A stretch of 64,000 nucleotides of DNA from Nitrospirae bacterium MYbinv3 (GCA_002753395.1 PEAB01000001.1:46437-110436); one strand, 5' to 3'; numbered from the stretch's first letter, positions 1-9,420 are shown. Program-made: numbers and translations. The notes: generated from the letters alone by a model not told the origin.

Positions 1-2
1 CA

Positions 3-749
3 GAGACACAAAGTCCCGTATCTGTGGCAAGTACGGGAGGCCGTGAGCAGAAAAACGATCCGCATTTTATCGAATTATACGCAGCCCTCGCGGCCTTTGA
101 TTTCTTCAAAGCTACGAATTACAACCGTTCAGCCATGTATAGAGTGTTAGGGCGGGAGAAAAATAACAGGGTTGACTGGGAGGACCTTCCTGACAACGAA
201 ACCCGCTCTATGATAAAAAGCAAGATTCTTAATCTAACACGATTTGCATTTGCCTACTTGAACTTCTATTACCCTATGTTAGGGGATATCGATAAAAGGG
301 GGGCTTTCTATAAGGCACCGTGGTATGTTGATATATTTGAGAGATGTGGAGAAAAACTGCTTTCTGATAAAACAAAGGCATCACTGCTTGACTTAAAGGG
401 TTATTCTGAACAGTATTTGTCGTGGTTAGCCAATATACACAAGTCCGCAAGGGATGTGAATGTAAACCTTATAAATTGCAATGCCTTTTCCTATACGGTA
501 GATGAAAACGGGCGGACGAAGACCGAGCTTTTGGCTGATTTTAGGCGCGAGCATTTTGATGATCTGTTGTTGCCGGCAACCAACACGCCAACAGACGGTT
601 TAAATGGCCTCTGGCATCGTATATGCGAGACGGCATTAGAAAAAGATAATAGCCTCAATGCTCTGGGTAGATTTATAAAGGTGCTTTATAATTCTTGTTC
701 AGTAATAAAAAACAACAAACCGCTGCAAGAAAGAGCAAGCACTCGATAG
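3..749 (+). CDS. Hypothetical protein, 5'-truncated by the window edge; first gene of the Hsp70/MotA-like cluster
   Basis: The frame is open from the first bases and has no in-frame stop before a GTG at 24. That GTG has no ribosome site, so the gene most likely continues upstream and only its C-terminal part is seen. The visible part begins near a Gly-Gly-Arg-Glu-Gln-Lys-Asn-Asp-Pro-His stretch followed by an Ala/Phe-rich helix, then about 200 mostly helical residues rich in Asn, Lys and aromatic residues. I cannot name the family. The Gly-Gly...Gln...Pro-His-x-x-Glu pattern could be the end of a nucleotide-binding Rossmann or tubulin-like domain lying outside the window, but this is a guess. 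The next gene starts 21 bases after the TAG behind a perfect AGGAGG, so the two are almost certainly cotranscribed. Confidence 0.7.
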   Translation, partial: ETQSPVSVASTGGREQKNDPHFIELYAALAAFDFFKATNYNRSAMYRVLGREKNNRVDWEDLPDNETRSMIKSKILNLTRFAFAYLNFYYPMLGDIDKRGAFYKAPWYVDIFERCGEKLLSDKTKASLLDLKGYSEQYLSWLANIHKSARDVNVNLINCNAFSYTVDENGRTKTELLADFRREHFDDLLLPATNTPTDGLNGLWHRICETALEKDNSLNALGRFIKVLYNSCSVIKNNKPLQERASTR

Positions 750-770
750 TAAACTTAGGAGGATGATAGA

Positions 771-3700
771 ATGGCACATATACTAGCGCCCAAAATGAAA
801 GATGGTGGAGACAATAACACAACCCCAATTACCGAGCGAGGGGTATGGGAGACGAGGGATTATTCTGAGCTTCACAAACTGAGTGAGAGCCTAAAGATAA
901 GTGATGAGATCGCTAGTTATGTAGAGTTAACCGGTATCCCTGACTTATGGGCTCGTCTGCGTTTCTTTGATATGGCCTTGTACGACGTGCGTCACCCATT
1001 TCACCTCGATGTGATTGGGCAATGGCGCGGGCTTTTGGCTCTTATTGCACTGAACGAAATAAAATTAAATAACGGTCTAAAGGCCGTCTCTGTAGACTTG
1101 AAAAATACAGCAGGCAAACAGAATTTTGAATTCATTGATGTCAGCATGGCCTTGCTTCCTTCTGAGGTACTATACCCCAATACGGATTGGTCAGAGCTGT
1201 ACATATTTCTGTTTAGGAATAAACCGATAGGTATTACGTCGCCTACAACCCTTGTCTGTACGGCAGCCGATTATATGAATCGCCTAAACAATGTCTCATG
1301 GTATAACGGGGTGGTGCTGAAAGACCCAATCCCTTGTCTAAATAGCAAAGAAAAATCTCTTCTGGCCGGTTGGCTCTCGATGCTTAAGGCCAGCCTGCTT
1401 AAAACAGCAGTAGTAGATGACAGACTCATAACTCTGATTGACAACCCGGCTCTCAATCAAAACAAACCTCGCGGTTTTATACAGGATCTTACCTGTGAGT
1501 TTGTGAAGATTGGGTTCAGTAATACGAGTCTTAATATGACAAAGGGGATATACAGGTTTATCTCAAGGCCTATAGGACCCAAAGGTAAACCTGAATCACA
1601 CGTGCTCTTAATATCAGACAGGACACCAGAGGCAACGCCCAAGGTTTTGTTTATAGAGGATGATATCCATAGACAATGGGGTTTAGAGCGTCATGACGTC
1701 ACTCTTTACGGGCACATAACCCTTGACGGGATGCCTTTTGGCGGGGTACAAGAAAACACAAAGATGATAGGGGACACCCCGCTGCCAGAGGAGTTCGTAA
1801 TAAAGAAAAAAGACAGCTTCTTTATGGATAAGATCTATCTCATCGGGGTGCCAGACGCCTTTCCGGGCGCCTTACCGATTAAGGGAAGCAGTGACCTTAG
1901 TCTTCAAGATACACCTCTTACGCCGTTGATACCGTTAAAGGAGGAGATCCTTAAATATATAAGCCCCTTAGAATTGAGCAAAAGGATACGTTTCCAAAGA
2001 GACGGTGTGGATATAAGCGTTACCCTGCGTCTGCCCTTAGCGGGGCCTGATGGAAGAGGCAAAGATTATAAGGTTACAAAAACCTTCTTAAAGGCAGAAG
2101 GTCAAGTAGATACTAGTATCAATGGCGTGCCTGTGCTGCAGTTGTGGCCAAACTTTATAGTAAAAGAAAAGGAGAGGGCATGGAACCTCTATTTTTCTTT
2201 TTACAGCATGGGCGATATCACAACCTTCCACGCTACGCCATATCATTATAAAGGTCATATTCTAAAACAAAAGGCGTCGAAGGCAAACGGTCGGATTAAG
2301 AGTGAAAACGTACAGATGGATATGTATCCAGAGGCCATGTTATGCAGTTTTGATCCGCTTGGTACAGGGAGTGAGATAACGGTGGGCATTGTGCTTCTTA
2401 AAGAGCCTCAACCGATAGATGTGCAGCCTTATAAGGTTTGGAGGATCGGGATTGATTTTGGAACAACCGGAACGAGCGTTTACTATCGTGAAGGCAAAAG
2501 TGAACCCGAGAGGCTGTCCTTTTCGAAGCAGTTACAGGTGAGCATAACTGGGTCCACTGAAGAGAAGCGCCCTGATTTATATCGGAGTTTTATCCCTGAG
2601 GCCTTGATAACCCCACCATTTTTGAGCGTATTTCATATCCTGAATAAAACGGCACAACACCCTCTATCCCCACTGATTGACGGCAATATTGCTTACGTAT
2701 TGCAGGGTGGGGGCGAATACGATGCAGGCAAAGATGACATCAAAACGGATCTAAAATGGAGCGATAAGATAGATGACAGGGTTTATACTAATGCCTTTTT
2801 AAATCAAATATTCCTGCAGTGTTCAGCGGAGGCAGTTTTCAACGGTGTTAGCACTGTAACGTGGAAATACTCTTACCCTGTTAATTTCTCTATGGATGAA
2901 GCGTTTATGGCTACATGGAAAGGTATTCTTCAGACTTATTCTGGTTTGATCTGTTTAAAGACGGATGATAAGTATCCAGGCTTTATAGGAGAGAGTGAGA
3001 GTGTGGCATCGGGGATGTACTTCGGAGAACATCCCCGATATGGGGCAACTTCTAAGGCAAATTTTGTTAAAGGGGTGATCTGTTTTGATATAGGCGGTGG
3101 TACTACTGACATTTCTATCTGGCATAAGGATAATAAGCTGCTTTATCAAACGTCAGTGCTTTTAGCCGGAAGAAATCTGTTTCTCGATATCTTATATTTA
3201 AGGACAGATATAATAGATCTCTTTGCACAAGACAGAAAACAAGTGGATTTGATTAAAGAGAAAACCGATAGAAGGATCTTTTATTCTCAAGCAGATGCCT
3301 TGATTATGAAAGAAGGCGAAGCATGGCTTAACGAAAAACTTAATGCTATTTCAGGAAGTGAAAAGTTTAAGGAGTTAAAGAGGCTCATCGCTATTGGTAT
3401 AAGCGGGCTATTTTACTACGTCGGCTTAATCTTTAAAGGTTTAATGACAGAGAACACAAGGCTTCCTGGCATTTACGCAGGCGGCAATGGTTCAAAGCTA
3501 TTTCATTGGATTGCAGGCTCTCAATACAGTAAAGATAGTGTTATCAACAAACTTTTAAGAGGGGCACTCATCGGTTTGCCTTACAATGAAGCAGATAGTC
3601 TTAAGGCAGCGGAAAACCCTAATGATTTTGTAGTAAACCTAAGTATGGATCCCAAGGCAGAGGCTGCATATGGTTTGGCCATCAGTGATGCCGCTTATCT

Positions 3701-4061
3701 CAGAGATGATAAGGCAGCTCAGCGTAAAGAGGTATTCTCGGGCGCTAAATACTACTATGAATCGGTTATGCAGGGCTGCAATACCATGCTCTATGAGGAC
3801 ATGTTTATTAAAGGCATTGAGATAGACAGAGAGTTGCTAAATCTCAAGGAATTTGTTGAGATTTTCAACAGTTATGCAGAACTAAGTAATCTGCAGCAGA
3901 TAAATGTTGACGAGGGTATCTATGGCAGGATAGCAGACAATGTGTCTCAAAAACTCACGAACCATAGAGCTATGAAAAAGGGAGAAATAAGACTTGAGCC
4001 TTTATTTATATTAGAGTTAAAAGAACTTCTGAGGTTAGAAACAGAGGCATGGACAAACTGA
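771..4061 (+). CDS. Large protein with C-terminal actin/Hsp70-type ATPase domain
   Basis: A 1096-residue cytoplasmic protein with no signal peptide or obvious membrane segment. AGGAGG lies eight bases before the ATG. Residues 1-550 match nothing I recognise and look like mixed alpha/beta with many Pro/Gly turns. From 557 an actin-Hsp70-FtsA ATPase core follows. Phosphate-1 is IGIDFGTTGTS (Asp562), phosphate-2 is CFDIGGGTTDIS (Asp773), and the adenosine motif is GIYAGGNGS near 900-908. All three nucleotide-binding signatures are intact, so ATP binding and probably hydrolysis are expected. The large N-terminal extension and missing DnaK substrate domain separate it from the DnaK chaperone. SrfB-type 'virulence' proteins are another large actin-like family, but I cannot confirm membership. 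Its neighbours encode a membrane protein and a MotA/TolQ-like channel, so it may be the cytoplasmic energy or sensor component of an envelope machine (inference). Confidence 0.85.
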   Translation: MAHILAPKMKDGGDNNTTPITERGVWETRDYSELHKLSESLKISDEIASYVELTGIPDLWARLRFFDMALYDVRHPFHLDVIGQWRGLLALIALNEIKLNNGLKAVSVDLKNTAGKQNFEFIDVSMALLPSEVLYPNTDWSELYIFLFRNKPIGITSPTTLVCTAADYMNRLNNVSWYNGVVLKDPIPCLNSKEKSLLAGWLSMLKASLLKTAVVDDRLITLIDNPALNQNKPRGFIQDLTCEFVKIGFSNTSLNMTKGIYRFISRPIGPKGKPESHVLLISDRTPEATPKVLFIEDDIHRQWGLERHDVTLYGHITLDGMPFGGVQENTKMIGDTPLPEEFVIKKKDSFFMDKIYLIGVPDAFPGALPIKGSSDLSLQDTPLTPLIPLKEEILKYISPLELSKRIRFQRDGVDISVTLRLPLAGPDGRGKDYKVTKTFLKAEGQVDTSINGVPVLQLWPNFIVKEKERAWNLYFSFYSMGDITTFHATPYHYKGHILKQKASKANGRIKSENVQMDMYPEAMLCSFDPLGTGSEITVGIVLLKEPQPIDVQPYKVWRIGIDFGTTGTSVYYREGKSEPERLSFSKQLQVSITGSTEEKRPDLYRSFIPEALITPPFLSVFHILNKTAQHPLSPLIDGNIAYVLQGGGEYDAGKDDIKTDLKWSDKIDDRVYTNAFLNQIFLQCSAEAVFNGVSTVTWKYSYPVNFSMDEAFMATWKGILQTYSGLICLKTDDKYPGFIGESESVASGMYFGEHPRYGATSKANFVKGVICFDIGGGTTDISIWHKDNKLLYQTSVLLAGRNLFLDILYLRTDIIDLFAQDRKQVDLIKEKTDRRIFYSQADALIMKEGEAWLNEKLNAISGSEKFKELKRLIAIGISGLFYYVGLIFKGLMTENTRLPGIYAGGNGSKLFHWIAGSQYSKDSVINKLLRGALIGLPYNEADSLKAAENPNDFVVNLSMDPKAEAAYGLAISDAAYLRDDKAAQRKEVFSGAKYYYESVMQGCNTMLYEDMFIKGIEIDRELLNLKEFVEIFNSYAELSNLQQINVDEGIYGRIADNVSQKLTNHRAMKKGEIRLEPLFILELKELLRLETEAWTN

Positions 4062-4084
4062 TGCCAAGCAGCATTAGCTTAATA

Positions 4085-4252
4085 TACTAAACTAAATGGA
4101 GTTTGCAAAAAGATTTTGACCTTGATATCCAATAACATGAAAATGTCATTCCTGCGAAAGCAGGAATCTATGCGTCTTGACGGGATTACGGAGTGGATTC
4201 CCGCTTACGCGGGAATGACAAGATTTTTGCAAACCTGACTTATCTTGGTATA
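4085..4252 (+). repeat. Dispersed repeat family B, copy 1
   Basis: An element of about 165 bp between genes 2 and 3 of the first cluster. Its ends are inverted: AGTTTGCAAAAAGATTT on the left, AGATTTTTGCAAACCTGACTT on the right. The core holds two imperfect hairpins, TCATTCCTGCGAAAGCAGGA and ATTCCCGCTTACGCGGGAAT, which can also pair with each other. A second copy in the same orientation lies at 55340-55505, with the same TTATnTTGGTATAGA tail. Related cores with different ends occur near 36.1, 40.7 and 44.4 kb. Confidence 0.85.
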
Positions 4253-4284
4253 GAATAAAGTAATGTCAGATGTATGTAAACATT

Positions 4285-4384
4285 GAGATTGTCTGAACTA
4301 GGATTACACGGATGCAAGGATTTACAGGAAAAAGCGGCTGCGTAATCCTGACAATCCTTAAATCCGTTAAATCATGGTTCAGAT
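4285..4384 (+). repeat. Dispersed repeat family C, copy 1
   Basis: An imperfect palindrome of about 100 bp with arms ATTGTCTGAACTAGGATTAC and its inverse ending in ATGGTTCAGAT. It also carries the words GGATTTACAGGA and AATCCTGACAATCCTTAAATC. A second copy lies in the opposite orientation at 49943-50058. The copy here ends only about 17 bases before the next start codon, so it sits in that gene's leader. Confidence 0.8.
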
Positions 4385-4401
4385 TAAAAGGATGGTAATT
4401 T

Positions 4402-5556
4402 ATGAAGAACAAGTTATACTTAAAACAAATAACTCTATTTTTATCTATTTCAATCTTTACAGTATTACTTGTGAACCTATGTAGTGGGTTGAAAGATTTT
4501 GCCTATGCTGAGGATCCTAAAGATGCGGTTAAAGCTGAGGTAAAGCCAAAAAAAGGCGAAAAGAAAGAATCTACAAAAAATGATACGCATAAGCAACCAT
4601 CACCTTCGCCAAAGCCACAAGGCAATGCAACTACTTTGCCTCCAAAAGTAAATGTTAGCGATGAACTCTACAGTATAAAAAGTACATTGTCCAATATTGA
4701 ATTGAGATTGGAAGCGATAAAAGAGCTTACAATACAACTTAAAGATACTCATCAAACAACGAATCGTTATGATAAAGAAAACCCATCTTCTTCTACCGAC
4801 GATTTTTTTCTGTGGACTATTATAAACATTGTTGCTTTAGTTGCTTTTTTTGTTTCCTTGTTACTTATTCTTGATCATAAGTTAGATAAGTTGTTGATAG
4901 ATATAGTCGATAGACATAAGCAGGAATTAAGTAAATTACAGCATAATTATAATAGTGAAAAAGGTAAACCTACTAGTAGAAAAGATGATTTTGACTTTGA
5001 ACAAGAGATTAAAAATCTGAATGTTCAATTGACAACAATAGATTCAAAGATTCAAACGATTCATAACCTTTTAGCCAGGTTTGTTAAAAGTAATAGTTCT
5101 AATGAAAATGAACCAAGCAACCAATGTCAAATAGGCTATGATAAGCCGAAGAATGAATCGGTCTCAGCGCGGATTGAAAGATTCATCAATGACTATAATA
5201 ATAATAATAGACCTGATTCTTTTAAAGATAGCTATACTCCCCAAAAATTAGGAATAAAAAATACTGAAGAAAGGTACAAAGATCCAAACATACAGCCCAG
5301 AATTTCTGAAGCAGGAAACGGTTGGTATTGGGGTGTTGATCTCAATGATGACGGAAAACTGTACGTTGTCCCCATACATGGGGCTCAGATAAGTGAACAG
5401 GGATATAACACCCACGCATTAGATTCCTTTTATGATAGCAATTTTACACCAAACGCATATTTTCGTAATATCAAACTTATCAAACCCGCACGTTTAAAAA
5501 GTTCGGCAGGAAACGAGTGGGTGATAGATGAAAAAGGTAGACTGGAACTAAGCTAA
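4402..5556 (+). CDS. Secreted/one-pass membrane protein of the Hsp70/MotA-like cluster
   Basis: 384 residues. Residues 1-36 are a signal peptide (basic start, hydrophobic core, AYA-ED cleavage site). A Lys/Pro-rich linker (37-85) and a predicted coiled coil (about 90-120) follow. One transmembrane segment at about 135-157 (FFLWTIINIVALVAFF) is preceded by two Asp residues. After it come further coiled coil and a C-terminal globular domain (300-384) rich in Trp, Tyr and Gly. If the signal peptide is cleaved, the N-terminal part is periplasmic and the C-terminal domain cytoplasmic. I see no OmpA/MotB peptidoglycan-binding motif, although the position just before a MotA/TolQ-like gene is where a MotB, ExbD or ZorB partner would be expected. 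The stop is one base before the next start. AT-rich composition and two repeats upstream hint that it joined the cluster separately. Confidence 0.85.
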   Translation: MKNKLYLKQITLFLSISIFTVLLVNLCSGLKDFAYAEDPKDAVKAEVKPKKGEKKESTKNDTHKQPSPSPKPQGNATTLPPKVNVSDELYSIKSTLSNIELRLEAIKELTIQLKDTHQTTNRYDKENPSSSTDDFFLWTIINIVALVAFFVSLLLILDHKLDKLLIDIVDRHKQELSKLQHNYNSEKGKPTSRKDDFDFEQEIKNLNVQLTTIDSKIQTIHNLLARFVKSNSSNENEPSNQCQIGYDKPKNESVSARIERFINDYNNNNRPDSFKDSYTPQKLGIKNTEERYKDPNIQPRISEAGNGWYWGVDLNDDGKLYVVPIHGAQISEQGYNTHALDSFYDSNFTPNAYFRNIKLIKPARLKSSAGNEWVIDEKGRLELS

Positions 5557-5557
5557 C

Positions 5558-7408
5558 TTGACCAATATAGTCACATATATCAGGAGTTTAATGGGCGTAA
5601 CCAACTTTTTAGAAACGCTTGTATCATATCTGAGGCCTTCAAATACAATAGCCATGTCTGTGGTGATGTTTCTTATCATATTATTTGTTATATGGCTGCT
5701 TGCCTTGTCCTTTCAAGCAATCACGATAATAAGGAAACGGAGGTTAATCAATAAACTGTCTTACGTCGATGCCCTCGCAAGTTTCCGTGAGGGATATACA
5801 TACGTTAAAAAGCAAAATAAACATGAAAAAGCATTTGAACTGTTCCTAAGCGATAATAAGGTATCGAGAAACTCCATTATCGCCAAACACATACACACTA
5901 TATTTGAGGCCGGTATTAAAGGCTCCCAACTAGAGATTGCCTCCCTCCTAAACCACACCAACCACCAACTGTTTGCCGCCAATAACCTTTTGAAAAACGT
6001 CCTGAGCGTCTTTATCATCATCGGCCTCCTGGGTACCCTGTTTGGTCTGGCCGACAGCCTTGCCCACCTCTCGCTTATAACCGACGTAAATGACACTAAA
6101 CAGTTTAAGAATGACATCTCGTTTGCCTTACGAGACCTCCTGGTTTCCCTGAAAAGCGCCTTTGCACCAAGCATATGGGGTGTCATGTTTACCATCGCGG
6201 GTGTCTTTGCCTATGGACTGTACATCAACTTTTCCTGCAACCCCCTAAAGACCTCCCTCGAATATAAGACATTAAACGTCTGGCTTCCTGAACTCTACCC
6301 CACCACCACCCAGGAACTCTATAAGACTCTACAACAGAGCGAACAACACATGCGAGAAAACTTTAAGGCCGCTAAAGAAGTCGCAAACCTGGCACAATCC
6401 ATTAAAGATGAGACAGGCGATTTTAAACAAAACCTCAAGAGCGCAAACTCACTCTTAGTGCCCCTTAGTATAACTACAGAACAATTGAATACCACCTCAC
6501 AGTTATTAGACAAGGACTTCTGCAATAGATTAATGCTCTTTACGAGTGAATTTGCCAAGAGCGTAAACTCCCTGACGTCTTTTCAGGCCGAGTTACGAAC
6601 CTTATACGACCAGATGATCAAAGGCTCTGAAACCCTAGAACAGAATCTGACACGCTCTCTGTCTGTCCAACAAGCAGAGATCCATGATATTATATTCAGC
6701 ATTAAAAAATATGAGAAGTCATTCCTGGAATTACAAGAAAAACTTGACACGAACGTCTTAGCTTTTATCAACGAGGCAAAAGAGGCCACCACAAGCGTAA
6801 GCAAAAGCAACAGAGATATCGTCGAACAGAACCTTAAAAACCTCACAGCCAGTCTGAATGAGTTGAATTATATCCTACAAACAGGACTAATCAGCATATT
6901 GGAACGATTTAATAGATTCGATACCCCTGTCAAAGGCGCGGCTGATAAGATTGAAAGTAACTTTGAAAACTACAACAAGCTCATTCAGGGTATGCTCTCT
7001 GAACTGCAAAAGGAGATCATTCAGCAGGGTGCAAGATACAGCCAACATCTCACAGAAGGCAACGAACTAAAAGATCGGATCGAAAAACTTTTCACACAAG
7101 TAGATATAAACAGCGCCAAACAGATAACGTCCATTGATGGTTTTGTTAAAAACGTCGAGTCGCTTAATGCTACGGCAGCCAAACTGCTCCAAGGTACAGA
7201 GAATATGCTCACAGCGCTTCAACACAGCAGCGACGCCAACTCCCTGTCCAACAACATCCCAAAACTGACAGCAGCCATCAATGACCTGATTCAACTTATA
7301 GCAACGGGTCTCTCCATAGATGTTGTAAGACCCTCAGTTTCTATGCCTTCAGATGGCAGTGGAAGCAAAATAAATAAGATAATGGATAAGCTTAGACGGA
7401 AATTATGA
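5558..7408 (+). CDS. MotA/TolQ/ExbB-type channel protein with long coiled-coil cytoplasmic tail
   Basis: 616 residues from a TTG one base after the preceding stop. An ATG at 5591 (residue 12) has AGGAG only four bases upstream and is an equally good start. There are three membrane segments: about 28-57, about 148-168 containing GLLGTLFGL, and about 200-225 containing SAFAPSIWGVMF. The last two carry the small-residue and Ala-Phe-x-x-Ser pattern of the MotA/TolQ/ExbB proton-channel fold. Residues 240-610 are an almost uninterrupted helical, Gln/Asn/Leu-rich tail, much longer than in TolQ or ExbB. The plan resembles ZorA of the Zorya anti-phage system. No ZorC, ZorD or ZorE gene is adjacent; the cluster has an actin/Hsp70-like ATPase instead. 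A family A element follows immediately and may terminate the operon. Confidence 0.85.
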   Translation: MTNIVTYIRSLMGVTNFLETLVSYLRPSNTIAMSVVMFLIILFVIWLLALSFQAITIIRKRRLINKLSYVDALASFREGYTYVKKQNKHEKAFELFLSDNKVSRNSIIAKHIHTIFEAGIKGSQLEIASLLNHTNHQLFAANNLLKNVLSVFIIIGLLGTLFGLADSLAHLSLITDVNDTKQFKNDISFALRDLLVSLKSAFAPSIWGVMFTIAGVFAYGLYINFSCNPLKTSLEYKTLNVWLPELYPTTTQELYKTLQQSEQHMRENFKAAKEVANLAQSIKDETGDFKQNLKSANSLLVPLSITTEQLNTTSQLLDKDFCNRLMLFTSEFAKSVNSLTSFQAELRTLYDQMIKGSETLEQNLTRSLSVQQAEIHDIIFSIKKYEKSFLELQEKLDTNVLAFINEAKEATTSVSKSNRDIVEQNLKNLTASLNELNYILQTGLISILERFNRFDTPVKGAADKIESNFENYNKLIQGMLSELQKEIIQQGARYSQHLTEGNELKDRIEKLFTQVDINSAKQITSIDGFVKNVESLNATAAKLLQGTENMLTALQHSSDANSLSNNIPKLTAAINDLIQLIATGLSIDVVRPSVSMPSDGSGSKINKIMDKLRRKL

Positions 7409-7418
7409 CAGAGGGTGA

Positions 7419-7545
7419 GGGGTGCATAAGAATTTCATGGGGGACAATAAAAATTAATGGGGTCAAGGGAACTGGTCCCCTTGTGGGTGGGTCTGAGGGA
7501 GGGGGTTGCGAACCCCTGCAACATTAGGCAAAGCCCCCCCTCTAG
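7419..7545 (+). mobile_element. Family A mini-element, copy 1
   Basis: The left end GGGTGCATAAGAATTTCATG is present. It is followed by the core GGGGTCAAGGGAACTGGTCCCCTTGTGG (7457 onward) and a GGGTTGCGAACCCC hairpin. The right terminal repeat is missing, so the copy is truncated. It lies between two convergent genes and its hairpins may terminate transcription. Confidence 0.85.
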
Positions 7546-7560
7546 ACTAGAAGAATGTAT

Positions 7561-9420
7561 TTATGGTTGTAACTCCACAAATGCCCATGCTGTTTCTTTA
7601 TTAGCATCCTTTATGGTGATGATTACGCGTACCCCAGCGGTAACAGTCTTGAGGGTTGTAACCGTAAGCGTACTGGCTGCATCATCAAAGGAGGCGCTAA
7701 CGAGGTCTGGTCTGCTAACGTTAAACGTGTAAGGGGCCTCGCCGCCATCAACCTCAAATGTAGCAGTTGTACCTACCGCAGGGGTTGTGAGGGTCTGTTT
7801 TCCCGGTGTCACGTTCACCTTTGATGTGGTAAACACAAACCAATCGGGATCATCAACCGAGCCTAAAGAACCTCCCTTAACGATAATCGCTCCATCCATA
7901 AGCCACATGTAGAGCTGCCCCATTGTCTGGTTCTGCCATAGGATGTCAAGTTTGCCATCACCGTTATAGTCTCCAACCCTGACTATATTCCAATCGAAAT
8001 CATCTACGATAGCAACAGACTTGGCGTCTTTTATGTTTGCACCATCCATAAACCAGAGAGCCACTTGACCGGTTTTCTGATTTCTGTACAGGATATCGCC
8101 CCTGCCGTCACCGTCAAAGTCGCCTACCCGAACAATTCGCCACTGAGGGTCTTTAAGATCAGTCACTTTAGCGAATTTCTTTATCTTTTCACCGTCCATA
8201 AGCCACATGGCAAGTGCTCCCATCCCCTCGTGTCTGAAGAGGATATCATCTCTACCATCGCCATCGAAATCAGCTACACCGGCTACATCCCACGACCTTG
8301 GCACCTTTACGTCAATATACTTAGCGTCTACGACGTCTATACCATTCATAAACCATATGACCATATCGCCCTTTTCTTTGTGTCTCCATAGGAGATCGGT
8401 CATACCATCACCGTTGAAGTCTCCAACTGCCTTTAAGTACCAATTCTTCTTTTCTATCTTATGTTTCACATGACCGTGGCTGGCTATATTTAATCCATCC
8501 ATCAACCAGATATACAACGATCCGTCACGTTTGTTTCTCCAGACAATATCGGCCTTGCCATCCCCGTCAAAGTCCCCAACACCATCAATTACCCATTCAA
8601 GAGGAACCCTGCCAGGTGAACCGGATTTTGTTACATTGTCGCTATTCATCAACCATATAGCAACGTCCCTTGTTTTCTGGTTATGCCAAAGGATATCGCT
8701 CATGCCGTCGCCGTCAAAGTCGTTTGTTACCTTACGGCCAACGCCGCCTAGGCCTATGAAAGTAGCAACAACATTCCTGCTTGCAGTCATTTTTACCGTA
8801 CAGATACCGTTTGTTGCATTATCGCTTGTTACGTTATCGCTTGCAGGGTCGCAGCCTGACCATCCACTAAACGTAGAACCTGTATCCGCAGCAGCCGTAA
8901 GCGTTACGACTGTGTCCTTTAAATACGGAGCGGAACACGTCAAACCACAACTGATGCCTGCTGGCGAACTTGTAACCGTGCCCTTGCCGCTTCCAGACTT
9001 ACGTACAGTCAGCGTAATGCCGGTGGTTGCCCCCTTGCTAAACTTAGCCGTTACAGTCTTTGCCTCAGACATTTTTACCTTACATTTGTTGGCGTCATCT
9101 CCACCGTTTGAATTTGGATCATCGGTGCCTGTTTCACAACCACTCCAGCCGCCAAACGTAGAGCCTTGGTCTGCTTTGGCTGCAAGCATCACGATAGTGC
9201 CCTGAGGATACTGCGCTGAACACGCACTGCCACAACTTATACCCTGAGGGGTGCTCATTACCATACCACTGCCGTCGCCACTCTTATTCACTGTCAGCTT
9301 AATACCTGCATCTTCTGAATACGCTGGTTCAACTGACAGCGCTATAAAAGAAAGCAACACGCTTAACACTGCAATAGCATACACCGTACGACTATTCAAC
9401 GACCTACTAAAGTAACTCAT
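7561..9420 (-). CDS. Secreted protein with two InlB-type repeats and FG-GAP/VCBS repeats
   Basis: 619 residues from an ATG at 9420 that has AAGGAGG seven bases upstream; a longer ORF starting at 9459 lacks a site. A signal peptide runs to about residue 35 (AYS-ED). Two repeats of about 80 residues follow, each with GISCG, a GSTFxGWSGC motif and a CxVKM...ATF end, the pattern of cysteine-bearing divergent InlB B-repeats. Next come about seven FG-GAP/VCBS repeats of roughly 50 residues with DFDGDGxxDIxxR and WLMDG, which bind Ca2+ and form a beta-propeller or solenoid in known families. A C-terminal Ig-like domain ends the protein. It is probably a cell-surface or extracellular binding protein. 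The same FG-GAP subtype is fused to a GH5 hydrolase at 44.5-46.4 kb. No catalytic domain is visible here. Confidence 0.88.
   Translation of the reverse strand: MSYFSRSLNSRTVYAIAVLSVLLSFIALSVEPAYSEDAGIKLTVNKSGDGSGMVMSTPQGISCGSACSAQYPQGTIVMLAAKADQGSTFGGWSGCETGTDDPNSNGGDDANKCKVKMSEAKTVTAKFSKGATTGITLTVRKSGSGKGTVTSSPAGISCGLTCSAPYLKDTVVTLTAAADTGSTFSGWSGCDPASDNVTSDNATNGICTVKMTASRNVVATFIGLGGVGRKVTNDFDGDGMSDILWHNQKTRDVAIWLMNSDNVTKSGSPGRVPLEWVIDGVGDFDGDGKADIVWRNKRDGSLYIWLMDGLNIASHGHVKHKIEKKNWYLKAVGDFNGDGMTDLLWRHKEKGDMVIWFMNGIDVVDAKYIDVKVPRSWDVAGVADFDGDGRDDILFRHEGMGALAMWLMDGEKIKKFAKVTDLKDPQWRIVRVGDFDGDGRGDILYRNQKTGQVALWFMDGANIKDAKSVAIVDDFDWNIVRVGDYNGDGKLDILWQNQTMGQLYMWLMDGAIIVKGGSLGSVDDPDWFVFTTSKVNVTPGKQTLTTPAVGTTATFEVDGGEAPYTFNVSRPDLVSASFDDAASTLTVTTLKTVTAGVRVIITIKDANKETAWAFVELQP

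Noticed and set aside
4085..4384. Treating the inverted repeats after the Hsp70-like gene as an operon terminator
   Set aside because: The same units occur elsewhere as dispersed repeats and have no T run, so a termination role is unproved.
5761..6195. Long minus-strand ORFs inside the MotA/TolQ-like gene and similar shadows in htpG, tyrS, alaS and etfA
   Set aside because: They are antisense frames of clear genes with no start signals or family motifs.
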